Shown here piece after piece: positions 29,179 to 37,193 of a stretch of DNA of 64,000 nucleotides. The notes under the pieces were generated by a model that saw only the letters and a list, made by a program, of their open reading frames with translations, searched no databases and was not told the DNA's origin. The translations under genes were made by a program, and so were the position numbers. The DNA lies in assembly GCF_003797125.1 (NCBI RefSeq), contig NZ_RKKE01000003.1, positions 744,001-808,000 of the forward strand, in the 5' to 3' direction. Source of the stretch: Shewanella frigidimarina. GTDB taxonomy: Bacteria; Pseudomonadota; Gammaproteobacteria; Enterobacterales; Shewanellaceae. Numbering within the stretch: the first letter of the stretch is position 1; every line of letters starts with the position of its first letter.

Positions 29179-29223
29179 GTTCAACGCTGCAAGCAATTGC
29201 AGCAGTAACATAACTTGTGCATG
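29179..29223 (-). repeat. Degenerate attC-like site
   Basis: Core site GTTGAAC adjoins a perfect 7-bp hairpin (GCTGCAA/TTGCAGC). A proper inverse core is not found, so the site looks truncated or rearranged. A second imperfect 14-bp palindrome (CTTGTGTATGTGCG with CGCGCATGCACAAG) lies between it and the stop of the 110-residue gene. Confidence 0.45.
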
Positions 29224-29285
29224 CGCGAATATTTTACCGCACATACACAAGTGGAGAGTAAGCTGTCAGATTGACTTGCTTTGCA

Positions 29286-29618
29286 TTACCCAATAACTCT
29301 CTGATTCTTTAAGTATGCATATAAAACCATGCTTCCAGGTACATTAAATATGATCACAAATAACGAAGCTAGCATGGAACTCAAAACACCCAGTTTCTTC
29401 CGTTTAATGAAAATGACAACAAGTGCAAAAGCAACCAACAATATACAAGCAGCCACTAAAAAAATGGATGCTGAAAGCCCGAGATACCAGATGATACTTC
29501 CTTGCTCAGTGGCCGGAGAAAATATTACTGCAACCAATAAAACCCAGAAGACAATAATTAGCCATTTCCATATAGGGGCAATTAATAGGTTTTTATTATA
29601 ATTTGATTGATAAAACAT
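29286..29618 (-). CDS. Cassette-associated membrane protein of unknown function
   Basis: A 110-residue inner-membrane protein with three hydrophobic segments (about 17-34, 42-70 and 80-100) and the basic stretch IKRKKLG between the second and third. The ATG lies 19 bases after a core-site-like GTTAAGC on the minus strand, suggesting it is the first cassette of the array. No strong ribosome-binding site is seen. No family recognised. Confidence 0.6.
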   Translation of the reverse strand: MFYQSNYNKNLLIAPIWKWLIIVFWVLLVAVIFSPATEQGSIIWYLGLSASIFLVAACILLVAFALVVIFIKRKKLGVLSSMLASLFVIIFNVPGSMVLYAYLKNQRVIG

Positions 29619-30203
29619 TGCCTAAACTCTACTGATGCTTAACAGCGTATTAGCTAGAATTTCGATAAACATCTTGAGAAGTCAACCAAAACCCAGCATC
29701 TATACCACTTTAATTATTAATAATTTTAGTAACTTATCAGCTTAAATCTCGCGAATCAATCACTCTTTAGTCTGGATGAAGCGAGAATGTAGATAACCGA
29801 AAATGATATGGCTCGTTATGTAAATGATTTTTAACAAAAGCACATTAATTCAATAGGCTAGAGTCATTATCAATCTAAAGCCGAGAGTATTTAACTAGGT
29901 TGCTAAACTCATTCAGCCACTCAGATCGACTAGATCTATTTGAGTGTTCAAAAAGTTGGTATATAGAAAGATCGAACAAACTCCCAAAATGAATGCCTAA
30001 CAAATCAGTATTTAAACATCACTTTCATAGACTTAACAAAACTAAAACGGGGTATTAACGCGAATAGAGTTTACATAGTCCATAAAACAACAACACAACC
30101 ACCTAAATTTCTCATATGTAGTGAAGCTCTGCGCTTGTCCTCCCCCGCAGTACACCGAGCCAGAAGAACCCATAAAATACTTGTTAATTTTTATAGCCGT
30201 AGG
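29619..30203. other. Gene-free stretch right of the cassette array
   Basis: About 585 bp with no convincing open frame, RNA or repeat. A GCTTAAC at 29637-29643 may be the outermost core site of the array. The rest is AT-rich and unremarkable. Confidence 0.5.
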
Positions 30204-30782
30204 TCATTTGTCATTCATAATTATTAACGTTGATAATGAATTATGCTGGTTCCAGATTTGAGGTTGAAGTTCGCTGTGCTTATCCATTATCTCTTTCCAA
30301 AGGTCATAATTTTTGTCGTCACCCTCATCCAAAATAACTGGCTCATAAGATGATGATTTATCTAATTGATATTCGAGCCAGAAATTTAAGAATGAAGCAG
30401 AGTCAGGTATAGATTTATTAATAATCTCAATGAGAAACAGGCCTCTTAGCCACAAGCCTCGGTCTACATTGATAAAATGTGACACTTCAGCAAACATTAC
30501 AACGTTACATATTTCGCCACCCTTTGAGCCTTTTAACATCGAATAAGATAAGTTTGAAAAAGCTATTTCTCGCTCCATCATGATTTCAGATAATGAGTTA
30601 ACATAGCCGGTTAAAATCGGTACTCTCCATACTTTATAAGCACGATAAGCAATTCCCAAAGTGGCAATAGTAACAACTAAAGAAATGAACCCAAGCCACA
30701 AAGAAGTATCAAACTCGACTCCTTGACCAAGAATGACGCCTATAAAAAGTAAACAACATGATACCAAAAAATAAATTTTCAA
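30204..30782 (-). CDS. Hypothetical protein with N-terminal membrane segments
   Basis: A 192-residue protein: two hydrophobic helices (about 2-20 and 28-48), then a soluble, mixed-charge domain of about 140 residues facing the cytoplasm. The start is TTG at 30780-30782 with no clear ribosome-binding site; the next Met is at residue 68, after the membrane segments, so the early start is more sensible. The two-helix anchor plus a soluble domain recalls small membrane-bound effector proteins in islands, but no motif supports a defence or other role. It lies between the cassette array and phage remnants. Confidence 0.55.
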   Translation of the reverse strand: MKIYFLVSCCLLFIGVILGQGVEFDTSLWLGFISLVVTIATLGIAYRAYKVWRVPILTGYVNSLSEIMMEREIAFSNLSYSMLKGSKGGEICNVVMFAEVSHFINVDRGLWLRGLFLIEIINKSIPDSASFLNFWLEYQLDKSSSYEPVILDEGDDKNYDLWKEIMDKHSELQPQIWNQHNSLSTLIIMNDK

Positions 30783-30825
30783 TTAAATTCAATCCATTTA
30801 TATTAATTATACTGACTTTACCACA

Positions 30826-31194
30826 TCAATTAATTAAAGAAATCTCTGCCCTTCTCAACCAATACACACAAGACTTCTTGCTATCAAATCCCACCAATGC
30901 CCAATGCCCTTTGCAGATGTAGTGCGCTCTAATGGCCCGTATGCATTGCGGTGTTAACCGCTCAATCATCTGGTCGAACTGTCTTACTTCTAGTGGGGGC
31001 GTTACCTCGACTACTGCCGAACTACCTTAAACAATCACCTAGCCTAACTTGTAGCACTGGCTTCGGCCTGCGAACCCTTGGCCATATTCTTGATAGGCCC
31101 AATAGTTACCCCAGCGTGTTAACCCATGACGCAACGCCTTCATGTTCAGCGTCACTTGTTGATGTTGCAGCTGCTGCACATTAATCTTCATCAT
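30826..31194 (-). pseudogene. Phage antiterminator-like protein, broken by two stops
   Basis: In one frame on the minus strand, an ATG at 31194 opens a helical protein (MKALRHGLTRWGNYWAYQ near the start, GFAGRSQCYKLG after it). TAG and then TAA interrupt it. The same frame then continues with TPPLEVRQFDQMIERLTP, AIRAHYICKGHW and a basic end to TGA at 30826. The whole is 123 codons, the size and look of lambdoid Q-type antiterminators or related phage late regulators. No frameshift is needed, only two nonsense codons. The family call is tentative. Confidence 0.5.
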
Positions 31195-31313
31195 TATTCT
31201 TCACCATCAATCATCGCCCTTATGTCATCTATCCCTAACTTAAACACCTGGGCGCATATTGCCGACACATCATCAAACGGCACTCTCACATCACCCCGTT
31301 CCCAACGCTGATA
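31194..31313 (-). pseudogene. C-terminal fragment of an XRE/Cro-like regulator
   Basis: The frame reads YQRWERGDVRVP near its start, typical of the recognition-helix end of an XRE domain, then FDDVSAICAQVFKLGIDD and a TAA that overlaps the ATG of the next phage remnant (TAATG). The N-terminal half of the helix-turn-helix domain is missing. Gene order regulator-then-Q-like matches phage immunity or late-control modules, so this is a prophage scrap. Confidence 0.5.
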
Positions 31314-31399
31314 AGTTCAAGCTCAAAATAAGGGTCACCTTTTATGGTAACTATTTGGGGGTTAGACTATGACAACCCTGTGATTACCAGCTTCAGAGC

Positions 31400-31469
31400 T
31401 AGCTTTCATGGCTCTGCCATAGGGCGGAAATTAGAATCCTCTCCTAACACAGGAAGATACCGACCAAAT
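31400..31469 (+). pseudogene. Decayed tRNA-Pro-like sequence
   Basis: TAGC, CTTTCATGG and TTAGAATCCTCTC follow in the same order as in the intact tRNA-Pro (TAGC, CTGTCATGG, TTCGAATCCTCTC). After about 13 inserted bases comes the exact 3' end ATACCGACCA. The stems no longer pair properly, so it cannot be a functional tRNA. It is joined to the right copy of the direct repeat. Confidence 0.5.
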
Positions 31470-31556
31470 CTAAAATAAAAAAGCCTGCATGCATAAAATG
31501 CTTACAGGCTTTTTTTGTATTTAAAAACAAACGTTAATTTGATTAATCCGGTCAAA
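31457..31556 (+). repeat. Right copy of the about 100-bp direct repeat
   Basis: ATACCGACCAAAT, then a hairpin terminator, then ATTAATCCGGTCAAAC, colinear with 26899-26999. Marks the right boundary of the accessory segment. Confidence 0.8.
31477..31518. terminator. Terminator in the right repeat
   Basis: AAAAGCCTG pairs with CAGGCTTTT, with the inner GCAT/ATGC extending the stem. Runs of A before and T after make it work in both directions; on the minus strand it is downstream of the ankyrin-repeat gene. Confidence 0.75.
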
Positions 31557-31582
31557 CACCAAACTCGATTTTCTTTTCAATC

Positions 31583-33034
31583 TCAACATCCATCGGCGTT
31601 ATATTTAGCTCCCTTTGTGCATAATAACGCTACAACGTTTGCATGCCCTTGCTGCTTGGCGCGCATTAAAACGGTTCGGCCTTTATTATCGCGTAAATTG
31701 ACATCTGCACCTCGGGCTAATAACAGCTGCATGATGTCGATGTGTTGCTTGTCGGCAGCGTAGAACAATGGCGTAAAATGCTTATTATCATATCGATTGA
31801 CCTCAGCACCATGAGAGAGGAGTGTTTGCACTATCTTGGGCTGAGCTTGCTCTGCCGCGGCCATTAATGGCGAAAAATCATCACTGTTTGTGCCATTAAC
31901 ATCAGCTCCGTTATCTAGTAAAAGGTTAATCGATTCAATATCGTTATGCTCAATGGCCAGTAGCAGTGGCGTCATCTTACTTTCAGCACTTTGTAACTCA
32001 GTTTCAGCGCCATGTGAAAGCAATAAACTCACCATTGCCACATTGCTAGTGGCAACCGCATATAACAAAGGAGAAGTACCGCCATTATCTTTGATATTAA
32101 TATCCGCGCCATAGTTGAGTAGTAACGAGACTATGTTCAGGTGTGAGCGATTTGCCGCCCAGTTAAGTGCGGTATGGCCTGTTCTATCTTTTAAATCCAC
32201 GTTAGCACCTTGTTTAAGCAGTGTATTAACCACGTTTTCATGACCACTCAATGCCGCTAGCATTAATGCTGTTCGCCCTATTCTGTCTTTTGCTCTGGCA
32301 TCTGGACTAGCTCCTCGCTTGAGCAATGCTTTTACCGCTGGCTCGTCGCCAAATGCGGCTGCATGAAGTATTCCTTTGCGCTGTTGGTTAATGATCGCAC
32401 GTGTTTTGACCTTATTTGCTGAAGCATCAACCGATGGTTTATTTGTCTGTACATCACTATTTTGTTCGGTTGGTTTAGTCTGTACTGGAGACGTATCTGC
32501 TGGAGTAGTCTCTATTGATTCAGCCGGAAACCGTGGCGGATTTTGATATTGTTGATGTTGTGGGTAAGCCGAGTCTCCCTCGCCGCGGTAGCCAGGAAAA
32601 CCTACATCTGCACCACTTTTGCGCTGGTTATCTATGATTGATGGCTCTTTTGATTGACTCTCTGGATTGTTGATTATGGGTTGAGCATCAGATACAACCT
32701 CCTTCCCACCACGATAATTGGGATCACCTTTGCCAAGCTTGGGCATATTTTTTTGGTAATCGTGACCCATTGCCGGTTTTTTCGCACTTTGTTTAGGCGC
32801 TGGCGGGGTTACTGCAGGGTTTGCTATAACTGGCGTTACTGGCGCAGCCGACGTTACTGCCGGAGTTGTGATAGCTGGCGTGACAGCTGGTGTGACTAGC
32901 ACCGGCGTGGTTGCAGTAGCCGGTGGAATGGTAGTTGCCGGTTGGATTGGATCGCTGTTTTCTTCAGCGAATAACGAGGTAATCGCCGAGGATAAAATAA
33001 TGGCCGAGACAAAGATTATTCGTATGATGCGCAT
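31583..33034 (-). CDS. Exported ankyrin-repeat protein
   Basis: A 483-residue protein with a signal peptide (cleavage likely after SLFA, residue 23). A Pro/Thr/Ala-rich low-complexity stretch (about 30-85) is followed by a disordered Gln/Pro-rich region to about 200. Eight ankyrin repeats then run from about 215 to the end, each with the TPL-x-x-A and LL-x-x-GA(D/E) pattern (for example GRTALMLAALSGHENVV). Ankyrin repeats bind proteins. With a signal peptide and flexible linker this one probably works in the periplasm or at the surface. It is 117 bp downstream of the 692-residue secreted protein on the same strand. Confidence 0.85.
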   Translation of the reverse strand: MRIIRIIFVSAIILSSAITSLFAEENSDPIQPATTIPPATATTPVLVTPAVTPAITTPAVTSAAPVTPVIANPAVTPPAPKQSAKKPAMGHDYQKNMPKLGKGDPNYRGGKEVVSDAQPIINNPESQSKEPSIIDNQRKSGADVGFPGYRGEGDSAYPQHQQYQNPPRFPAESIETTPADTSPVQTKPTEQNSDVQTNKPSVDASANKVKTRAIINQQRKGILHAAAFGDEPAVKALLKRGASPDARAKDRIGRTALMLAALSGHENVVNTLLKQGANVDLKDRTGHTALNWAANRSHLNIVSLLLNYGADINIKDNGGTSPLLYAVATSNVAMVSLLLSHGAETELQSAESKMTPLLLAIEHNDIESINLLLDNGADVNGTNSDDFSPLMAAAEQAQPKIVQTLLSHGAEVNRYDNKHFTPLFYAADKQHIDIMQLLLARGADVNLRDNKGRTVLMRAKQQGHANVVALLCTKGAKYNADGC

Positions 33035-33096
33035 TTGCTATTCCTATCTTCTAAGTCCGTAAAGACCGTTAATAACAATATCAATTAGGTTAAGTT

Positions 33097-33126
33097 AAAA
33101 GGAGAGAAACAAAAGTTCTCCCCCTT
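33097..33126 (-). terminator. Possible terminator of the 692-residue protein gene
   Basis: On the minus strand GGGGGAGAAC faces GTTTCTCTCC in an imperfect stem followed by TTTT, 26 bp after the stop. Confidence 0.4.
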
Positions 33127-33151
33127 TGATTCACCTGCTAATCCTTAATTA

Positions 33152-35230
33152 TCATCTACGGATTTTTGTTGTTGCGGTGCGAGTATCGTTATCACTATTA
33201 AGATCGCCTTCAGCTGTCACCGTCGCCGTCCAGCTAACAGCGGACGTTCTGATGATGTTGGCTGTCCAACTTGCATTTAATGAAATCGTATCTCCTTCAG
33301 CCAAGTCGCTGAAAGCCATCGGCGGCAGTTCAATAACCACGCCTTGGTTAGTGACTCCAGTAATGGTTACCTCACCACTGACACTGCTGGGTTTAAGATT
33401 GCTCACATCGACAACCATTGCAACCGTTTGATTAAAGGACACTGTAGCTGATGCTGCAAAAGCAGTCAGTGCAACATCGACATCAGTATTCACCACAGGA
33501 ACTTCGCCTTCATATTCGATAATGAGCTGTGCGTTATATAAGGCTGTTGATTTACTATCACCCTTAATGTAAACCGCAAGGTCAAAATCTGATGTCATCG
33601 GTAAACCATTGCTGGTAACCGCTGGTTCGCCGTCCTCAGTGACAATAGTGACATACTCATTTGCAGTCACATCAACCCAACCTCGACTGGTTGCCAGCGG
33701 AGATATTTCTCCCTCTTCCCAGTCAAGTAAATTGATCACAGTGGTCGTTGGCGTACCTACTTCATACTTAATATTTTCTTTGGCAAAAGGCGGCGCGCTA
33801 CATTCAATCAACGGGATCTCCAGCCCAGGCAAGTCTTGACCAAACTTATTAGGTTTAAGTCTCCAACGGGGGCCTGAGACAAGCTCACCGAGTGACGCAT
33901 TTGGCAGTGCACTACCGATGAAATCCTGAACTTTTGGATCAGGATTGGCATCATAAGACCATTCAAATGGGTCACGATTGATGGTGGTATAGTAAGCATT
34001 AGAATAGCCACCAGCGAGATCTGATGAGAAAGCATAAGGGTGCTCTGAAGCGCTTTCACCTGGTGTAGCCAAAGGATCCAGTGCTTTAGGGGTATTCTTT
34101 AATATTGTACCGACACCGATAAAGGATGGATCGAAAGCGCCACTTTCAGTATCGATTATATCGCTGTCGCCTTCATAACACGGGACCGTACTTTTCCATA
34201 CGGCTGCATCACCATCACCTTCAATTCTATAGGAAGGTTTACGCCCTGTTGCAGCTTCGTTTTCCAGGTCTTCTGGACGAAGTTGGTCATTAGGGTTATT
34301 GGTGATCCAGTGGTTAACCACAAGCTCAGCACGTGTAACGACAAAGTTTTCTGTGGATGTTTTCCATTCTTCAGGGAGTGCCAACTGGGCATACATGCGG
34401 ATATCGTTCGGCCGTTTATGTATTCCGCCCCAACCATAAAGTGGCTTACCATCATCTTTAAGCTGCACGGAATAATCACTGCTTAAGGCGATGTTATCAA
34501 GCATGTTGGTCTTGTCGTTAGGAAACATTTGGCACCCTTCAGGCTGACCATCTGTTTCACAGGGTACAGCTGTAGTTAAACGATGATCTGGCTGTCCACC
34601 GACTAAAATTTGGACATTATCATCTAGTGGCGCACCAGCACAGTCAAAAGACAAACTACCGTCTGGGGTTGATATAGTTGCTTGTGTACCATCAGGGGTG
34701 GCAAAAAAGTATGGGATGGTCTCATAACAACTAAGCGCATGTTCCATAACGGTATAATGTTCTGTTTCACATTTTACCGAGGTGCCGCCAAGCCCTTGAC
34801 ACCATGTTCCCAAAGGTGGTTTTACCTTGTATTTTTCGGTGGCAGCATTCGCAACTTGAATACCAATCACCCCTCCGCCTTCGTCAATATTACCAACGAA
34901 TCCTTCTAGGTAATCGCCATTACGCGCTTTGGGCTGCGCGCCTAGAAAATCAACCACATAAAAGCCAAACTCGCTATCCACTGGATATAACATCACCCCC
35001 GACTTGTCGAGAAGCGCTGGATTATCATCAGGACAACTCACTGGGCCAAGACCACAAATGATCGTTTGATCGTCTGCGAAGGTCACTCCATTCAACCCTC
35101 CCAGTACGTCATTAACAGAAAACACATGCACTGGCGATTCATAAGCCACCGCACTTCCTATTGAAGCCAGCAATGCTAAAGAGATAGCAAGGGCAATTGG
35201 CCTTTTATTAAAGTATTTAACAAATAACAT
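33152..35230 (-). CDS. Large secreted protein of unknown function
   Basis: A 692-residue protein with a classic signal peptide (hydrophobic core to about residue 28, cleavage after SAVA). The mature part is acidic, rich in Asp, Gly and Pro, with about ten cysteines mainly in the first half, suggesting disulfides. The last 130 residues look like a beta-sandwich: alternating VDVALTAFAASATVSF and VSWTATVTAEGDLNSDNDTR strands, similar to CARDB-type domains. It has no lipobox or C-terminal anchor, so it is periplasmic or released. Ribosome-binding site AGGAGG is perfect and duplicated upstream. I do not recognise the family. Confidence 0.75.
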   Translation of the reverse strand: MLFVKYFNKRPIALAISLALLASIGSAVAYESPVHVFSVNDVLGGLNGVTFADDQTIICGLGPVSCPDDNPALLDKSGVMLYPVDSEFGFYVVDFLGAQPKARNGDYLEGFVGNIDEGGGVIGIQVANAATEKYKVKPPLGTWCQGLGGTSVKCETEHYTVMEHALSCYETIPYFFATPDGTQATISTPDGSLSFDCAGAPLDDNVQILVGGQPDHRLTTAVPCETDGQPEGCQMFPNDKTNMLDNIALSSDYSVQLKDDGKPLYGWGGIHKRPNDIRMYAQLALPEEWKTSTENFVVTRAELVVNHWITNNPNDQLRPEDLENEAATGRKPSYRIEGDGDAAVWKSTVPCYEGDSDIIDTESGAFDPSFIGVGTILKNTPKALDPLATPGESASEHPYAFSSDLAGGYSNAYYTTINRDPFEWSYDANPDPKVQDFIGSALPNASLGELVSGPRWRLKPNKFGQDLPGLEIPLIECSAPPFAKENIKYEVGTPTTTVINLLDWEEGEISPLATSRGWVDVTANEYVTIVTEDGEPAVTSNGLPMTSDFDLAVYIKGDSKSTALYNAQLIIEYEGEVPVVNTDVDVALTAFAASATVSFNQTVAMVVDVSNLKPSSVSGEVTITGVTNQGVVIELPPMAFSDLAEGDTISLNASWTANIIRTSAVSWTATVTAEGDLNSDNDTRTATTKIRR

Positions 35231-35262
35231 AACAACCTCCTGTAATTATTGTTGGGGTTAAA

Positions 35263-35285
35263 CTAGTTAGACATAACGACCTCCT
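35263..35285 (-). promoter_or_regulatory. Duplicated Shine-Dalgarno with three-codon leader ORF
   Basis: On the minus strand CAGGAGGTCGTTATGT is followed by TCT AAC TAG, a three-codon open frame (M-S-N-stop). 44 bases on, CAGGAGGTTGTTATGT starts the 692-residue protein. The two initiation regions match in 15 of 16 bases. Either a small duplication or a leader that affects loading of ribosomes on the real start. Confidence 0.55.
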
Positions 35286-36384
35286 GGATTTATTTTTAAC
35301 CTAAACACGTTAACTCTGCTTCAACACCTACACGCACTGCAAATTGACAACAAATGTCGTCACTCAATAAAAAACTGACGGCAAGTAAGCAATAAGTAGT
35401 ACATTATTTTTGTAACCACACGATGCTATATCTTACTTTTACAGCACTCGAGATATTTACTTTTGCACCTGTTATTAACCATAGAAAAACCATGGTTAAA
35501 TTCAAGAGGCAAAAAACCATAAAAGTAGCGTTAAACACGTTTTTGGCGAGGGAAATCCTTCAACATCAACCTATTAAAATAATACGGGGTCAGATCAATA
35601 AAAAGTCATATTTTCACCTATATTACTCAATAGCTTAGCATCATCATCCTTTAGAATGACGCCTAAATAAAAATTGAGAAATCAGCCCGAATAGGCTGTA
35701 TTGGCTAGTAACATAGAAATGAATCAGGCGATGATGTAATGGAGACAAAAACCACGTTTTAGATACTACCAAAAGGTAATGTTGATGAAAAAACAGAGTA
35801 ATTCGAACGAATAAATCAGACTAAATAATTATTATTTTTTATAATTTATAATAATTTTTACCTACAAAGTGATACTAATGCACCATAAAATATGGCACGC
35901 ATTGTTAATGCTCAAACACTCACTTTAGATGGCAAAAATCATGGCTATTTTGCTGTTTGAAACATTGAACAAAAGAGCAAGCTTAGTCATCCACAATGGT
36001 TGATTGGGTAAAAAGGTGCCATTAGTACTTCCCCATATAAAATAAATGCATCCAACATTTAAAGCCTAATAGGCCAAGTAAAAGCACACCAGGGAGAAAT
36101 AAACTGTCAACGATGGCAGTGCATTTAAGATGCAACACTTAATCAGCACAGCACGTTATTCCCTTGCTGATTAACATAAAACGTCTACTACAGATTTACA
36201 CCGATACTATTGCTGATTCTAATTAGGTAGACCGCTATCTAGTCAGAAATGAGCTTCAAACGATACCGTTGAATCTTCATAAAAGGCTACCGTAATCAAT
36301 ATTTATAGGGTGATGTATTAGTGATAAAATGAAGAGAATTATTTTGTTAACTGCATTACTGACTGAGAGATAATAAACAACATC
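35286..36384. other. Gene desert of about 1.1 kb
   Basis: AT-rich DNA with no convincing gene. A 71-codon frame at 35423-35638 has no start context or domain pattern. A 22-codon frame at 35893 (MARIVNAQ...) ends abruptly and may be the leftover of a lost gene. CGGGGTCAGATC near 35584 resembles bases often seen at REP-type elements but no palindrome accompanies it. The stretch at 35820-35870 is almost pure A/T. Confidence 0.5.
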
Positions 36385-37041
36385 ATGGTATTACCTGTAC
36401 TCTATTCGTTGAGAAATTGTCCTTACGCAATGCGCGCTAGACTGGCCATTTATGCATCTAATCAGCAAGTAAACCTGCGCGACTTAGCGCTAAGTAACAA
36501 GCCTGCCGAAATGCTTACGGTGTCGCCCAAAGGTACAGTGCCAGTTTTAGTCACCGCAGATAATGAGGTCATCGATGAAAGTTTATCTATCATGCTATGG
36601 GCTTTTTTACAAACAGACCCTGACGATTACATTAGTAAAGCAATACCAAACGCGTTAACTGAAATGTTGGCGGTTATTGCGATATTTGATAATGAATTCA
36701 AAGGACATTTAGAGAAATATCGCTGTTCTAAACGCTACCATGAACCGTCGCTTGTAGAAGATAGACAACAATGTGAGCGTTATCTTGCGGATCTCGAATC
36801 AAGGCTTTGCCAGCACTCATATTTAATGTCTGACCAACCAAGTTTGACAGATTTAGCATTAATGCCGTTTATTCGTCAGTTTGCCAGAGTTGAGCGACAA
36901 TGGTATTTACAATCCCCCTACCCCAAATTACGACAATGGCTCAATGATTATTTACAGAGTCGAATGTTCAGCAAGGTGATGGTACAAAACCCAATGTGGT
37001 TAGACTCAAAACAAGAAGTTGTTTTTGGGGCCAATGTATAA
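36385..37041 (+). CDS. Glutathione S-transferase-like protein
   Basis: A 218-residue soluble protein with an N-terminal thioredoxin-fold GST domain: LYSLRNCPYAMRARLA places a CPYA motif at residues 12-15, the form seen in glutaredoxin- and omega-like GSTs. SPKGTVPVL supplies the cis-proline loop and DESLSIMLW the glutathione gamma-glutamyl contact. The C-terminal half is all-helical with SLTDLALMPFIRQFA, the usual N-capping box. Likely a glutathione-dependent reductase or transferase; substrate unknown. It stands alone between two intergenic repeats. Confidence 0.82.
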   Translation: MVLPVLYSLRNCPYAMRARLAIYASNQQVNLRDLALSNKPAEMLTVSPKGTVPVLVTADNEVIDESLSIMLWAFLQTDPDDYISKAIPNALTEMLAVIAIFDNEFKGHLEKYRCSKRYHEPSLVEDRQQCERYLADLESRLCQHSYLMSDQPSLTDLALMPFIRQFARVERQWYLQSPYPKLRQWLNDYLQSRMFSKVMVQNPMWLDSKQEVVFGANV

Positions 37042-37138
37042 GGCCGGCTTGATAAGCCAGTCATAAAAACTCGCGGCGGTAACATATAAAATATTTCGCC
37101 TCAGAACATGAACTAAAACCGTCTAAAATAAAAGACAT

Positions 37139-37180
37139 CTAAGTTAAACGTCACCTAAGATAAACGTCACCTAAGATAAC
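37139..37180. repeat. 16-bp tandem repeat
   Basis: CTAAGTTAAACGTCAC, CTAAGATAAACGTCAC, then CTAAGATAAC: two and a half units between the GST-like gene and the convergent methyltransferase-like gene. Confidence 0.8.
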
Positions 37181-37193
37181 AATCGGTGGCCTA

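Larger units (their letters stand above)
28888..29185 (-). repeat. Gene-poor cassette, copy 2
   Basis: Second copy of the cassette at 28244-28551, from core site GTTGAAC (29179-29185) to its attC, offset by about 640 bp. Only the 82-residue gene cassette separates the copies. Confidence 0.8.
27230..29643 (-). mobile_element. Integron gene-cassette array without an integrase (CALIN-type)
   Basis: Four short genes, all on the minus strand, each separated by a palindromic 50-100 bp element bounded by an inverse core (RYYYAAC-like) and a core site (GTTRRRY-like). Two genes end inside the inverse core, as cassette genes often do. Two further cassettes lack a sizeable gene and are copies of each other. 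No tyrosine-recombinase integron integrase, attI or cassette promoter is visible in the window. The left end is the degenerate attC at 27230 and the right end a lone core site, GTTAAGC on the minus strand, at 29637-29643. Confidence 0.72.

Noticed and set aside
28998-29213. Plus-strand frame of 71 codons in cassette copy 2
   Set aside because: It runs against the cassette direction and is not kept in copy 1.
35423-35638. 71-codon plus-strand frame
   Set aside because: No ribosome-binding site, no domain pattern, and in AT-rich DNA where such frames arise by chance.
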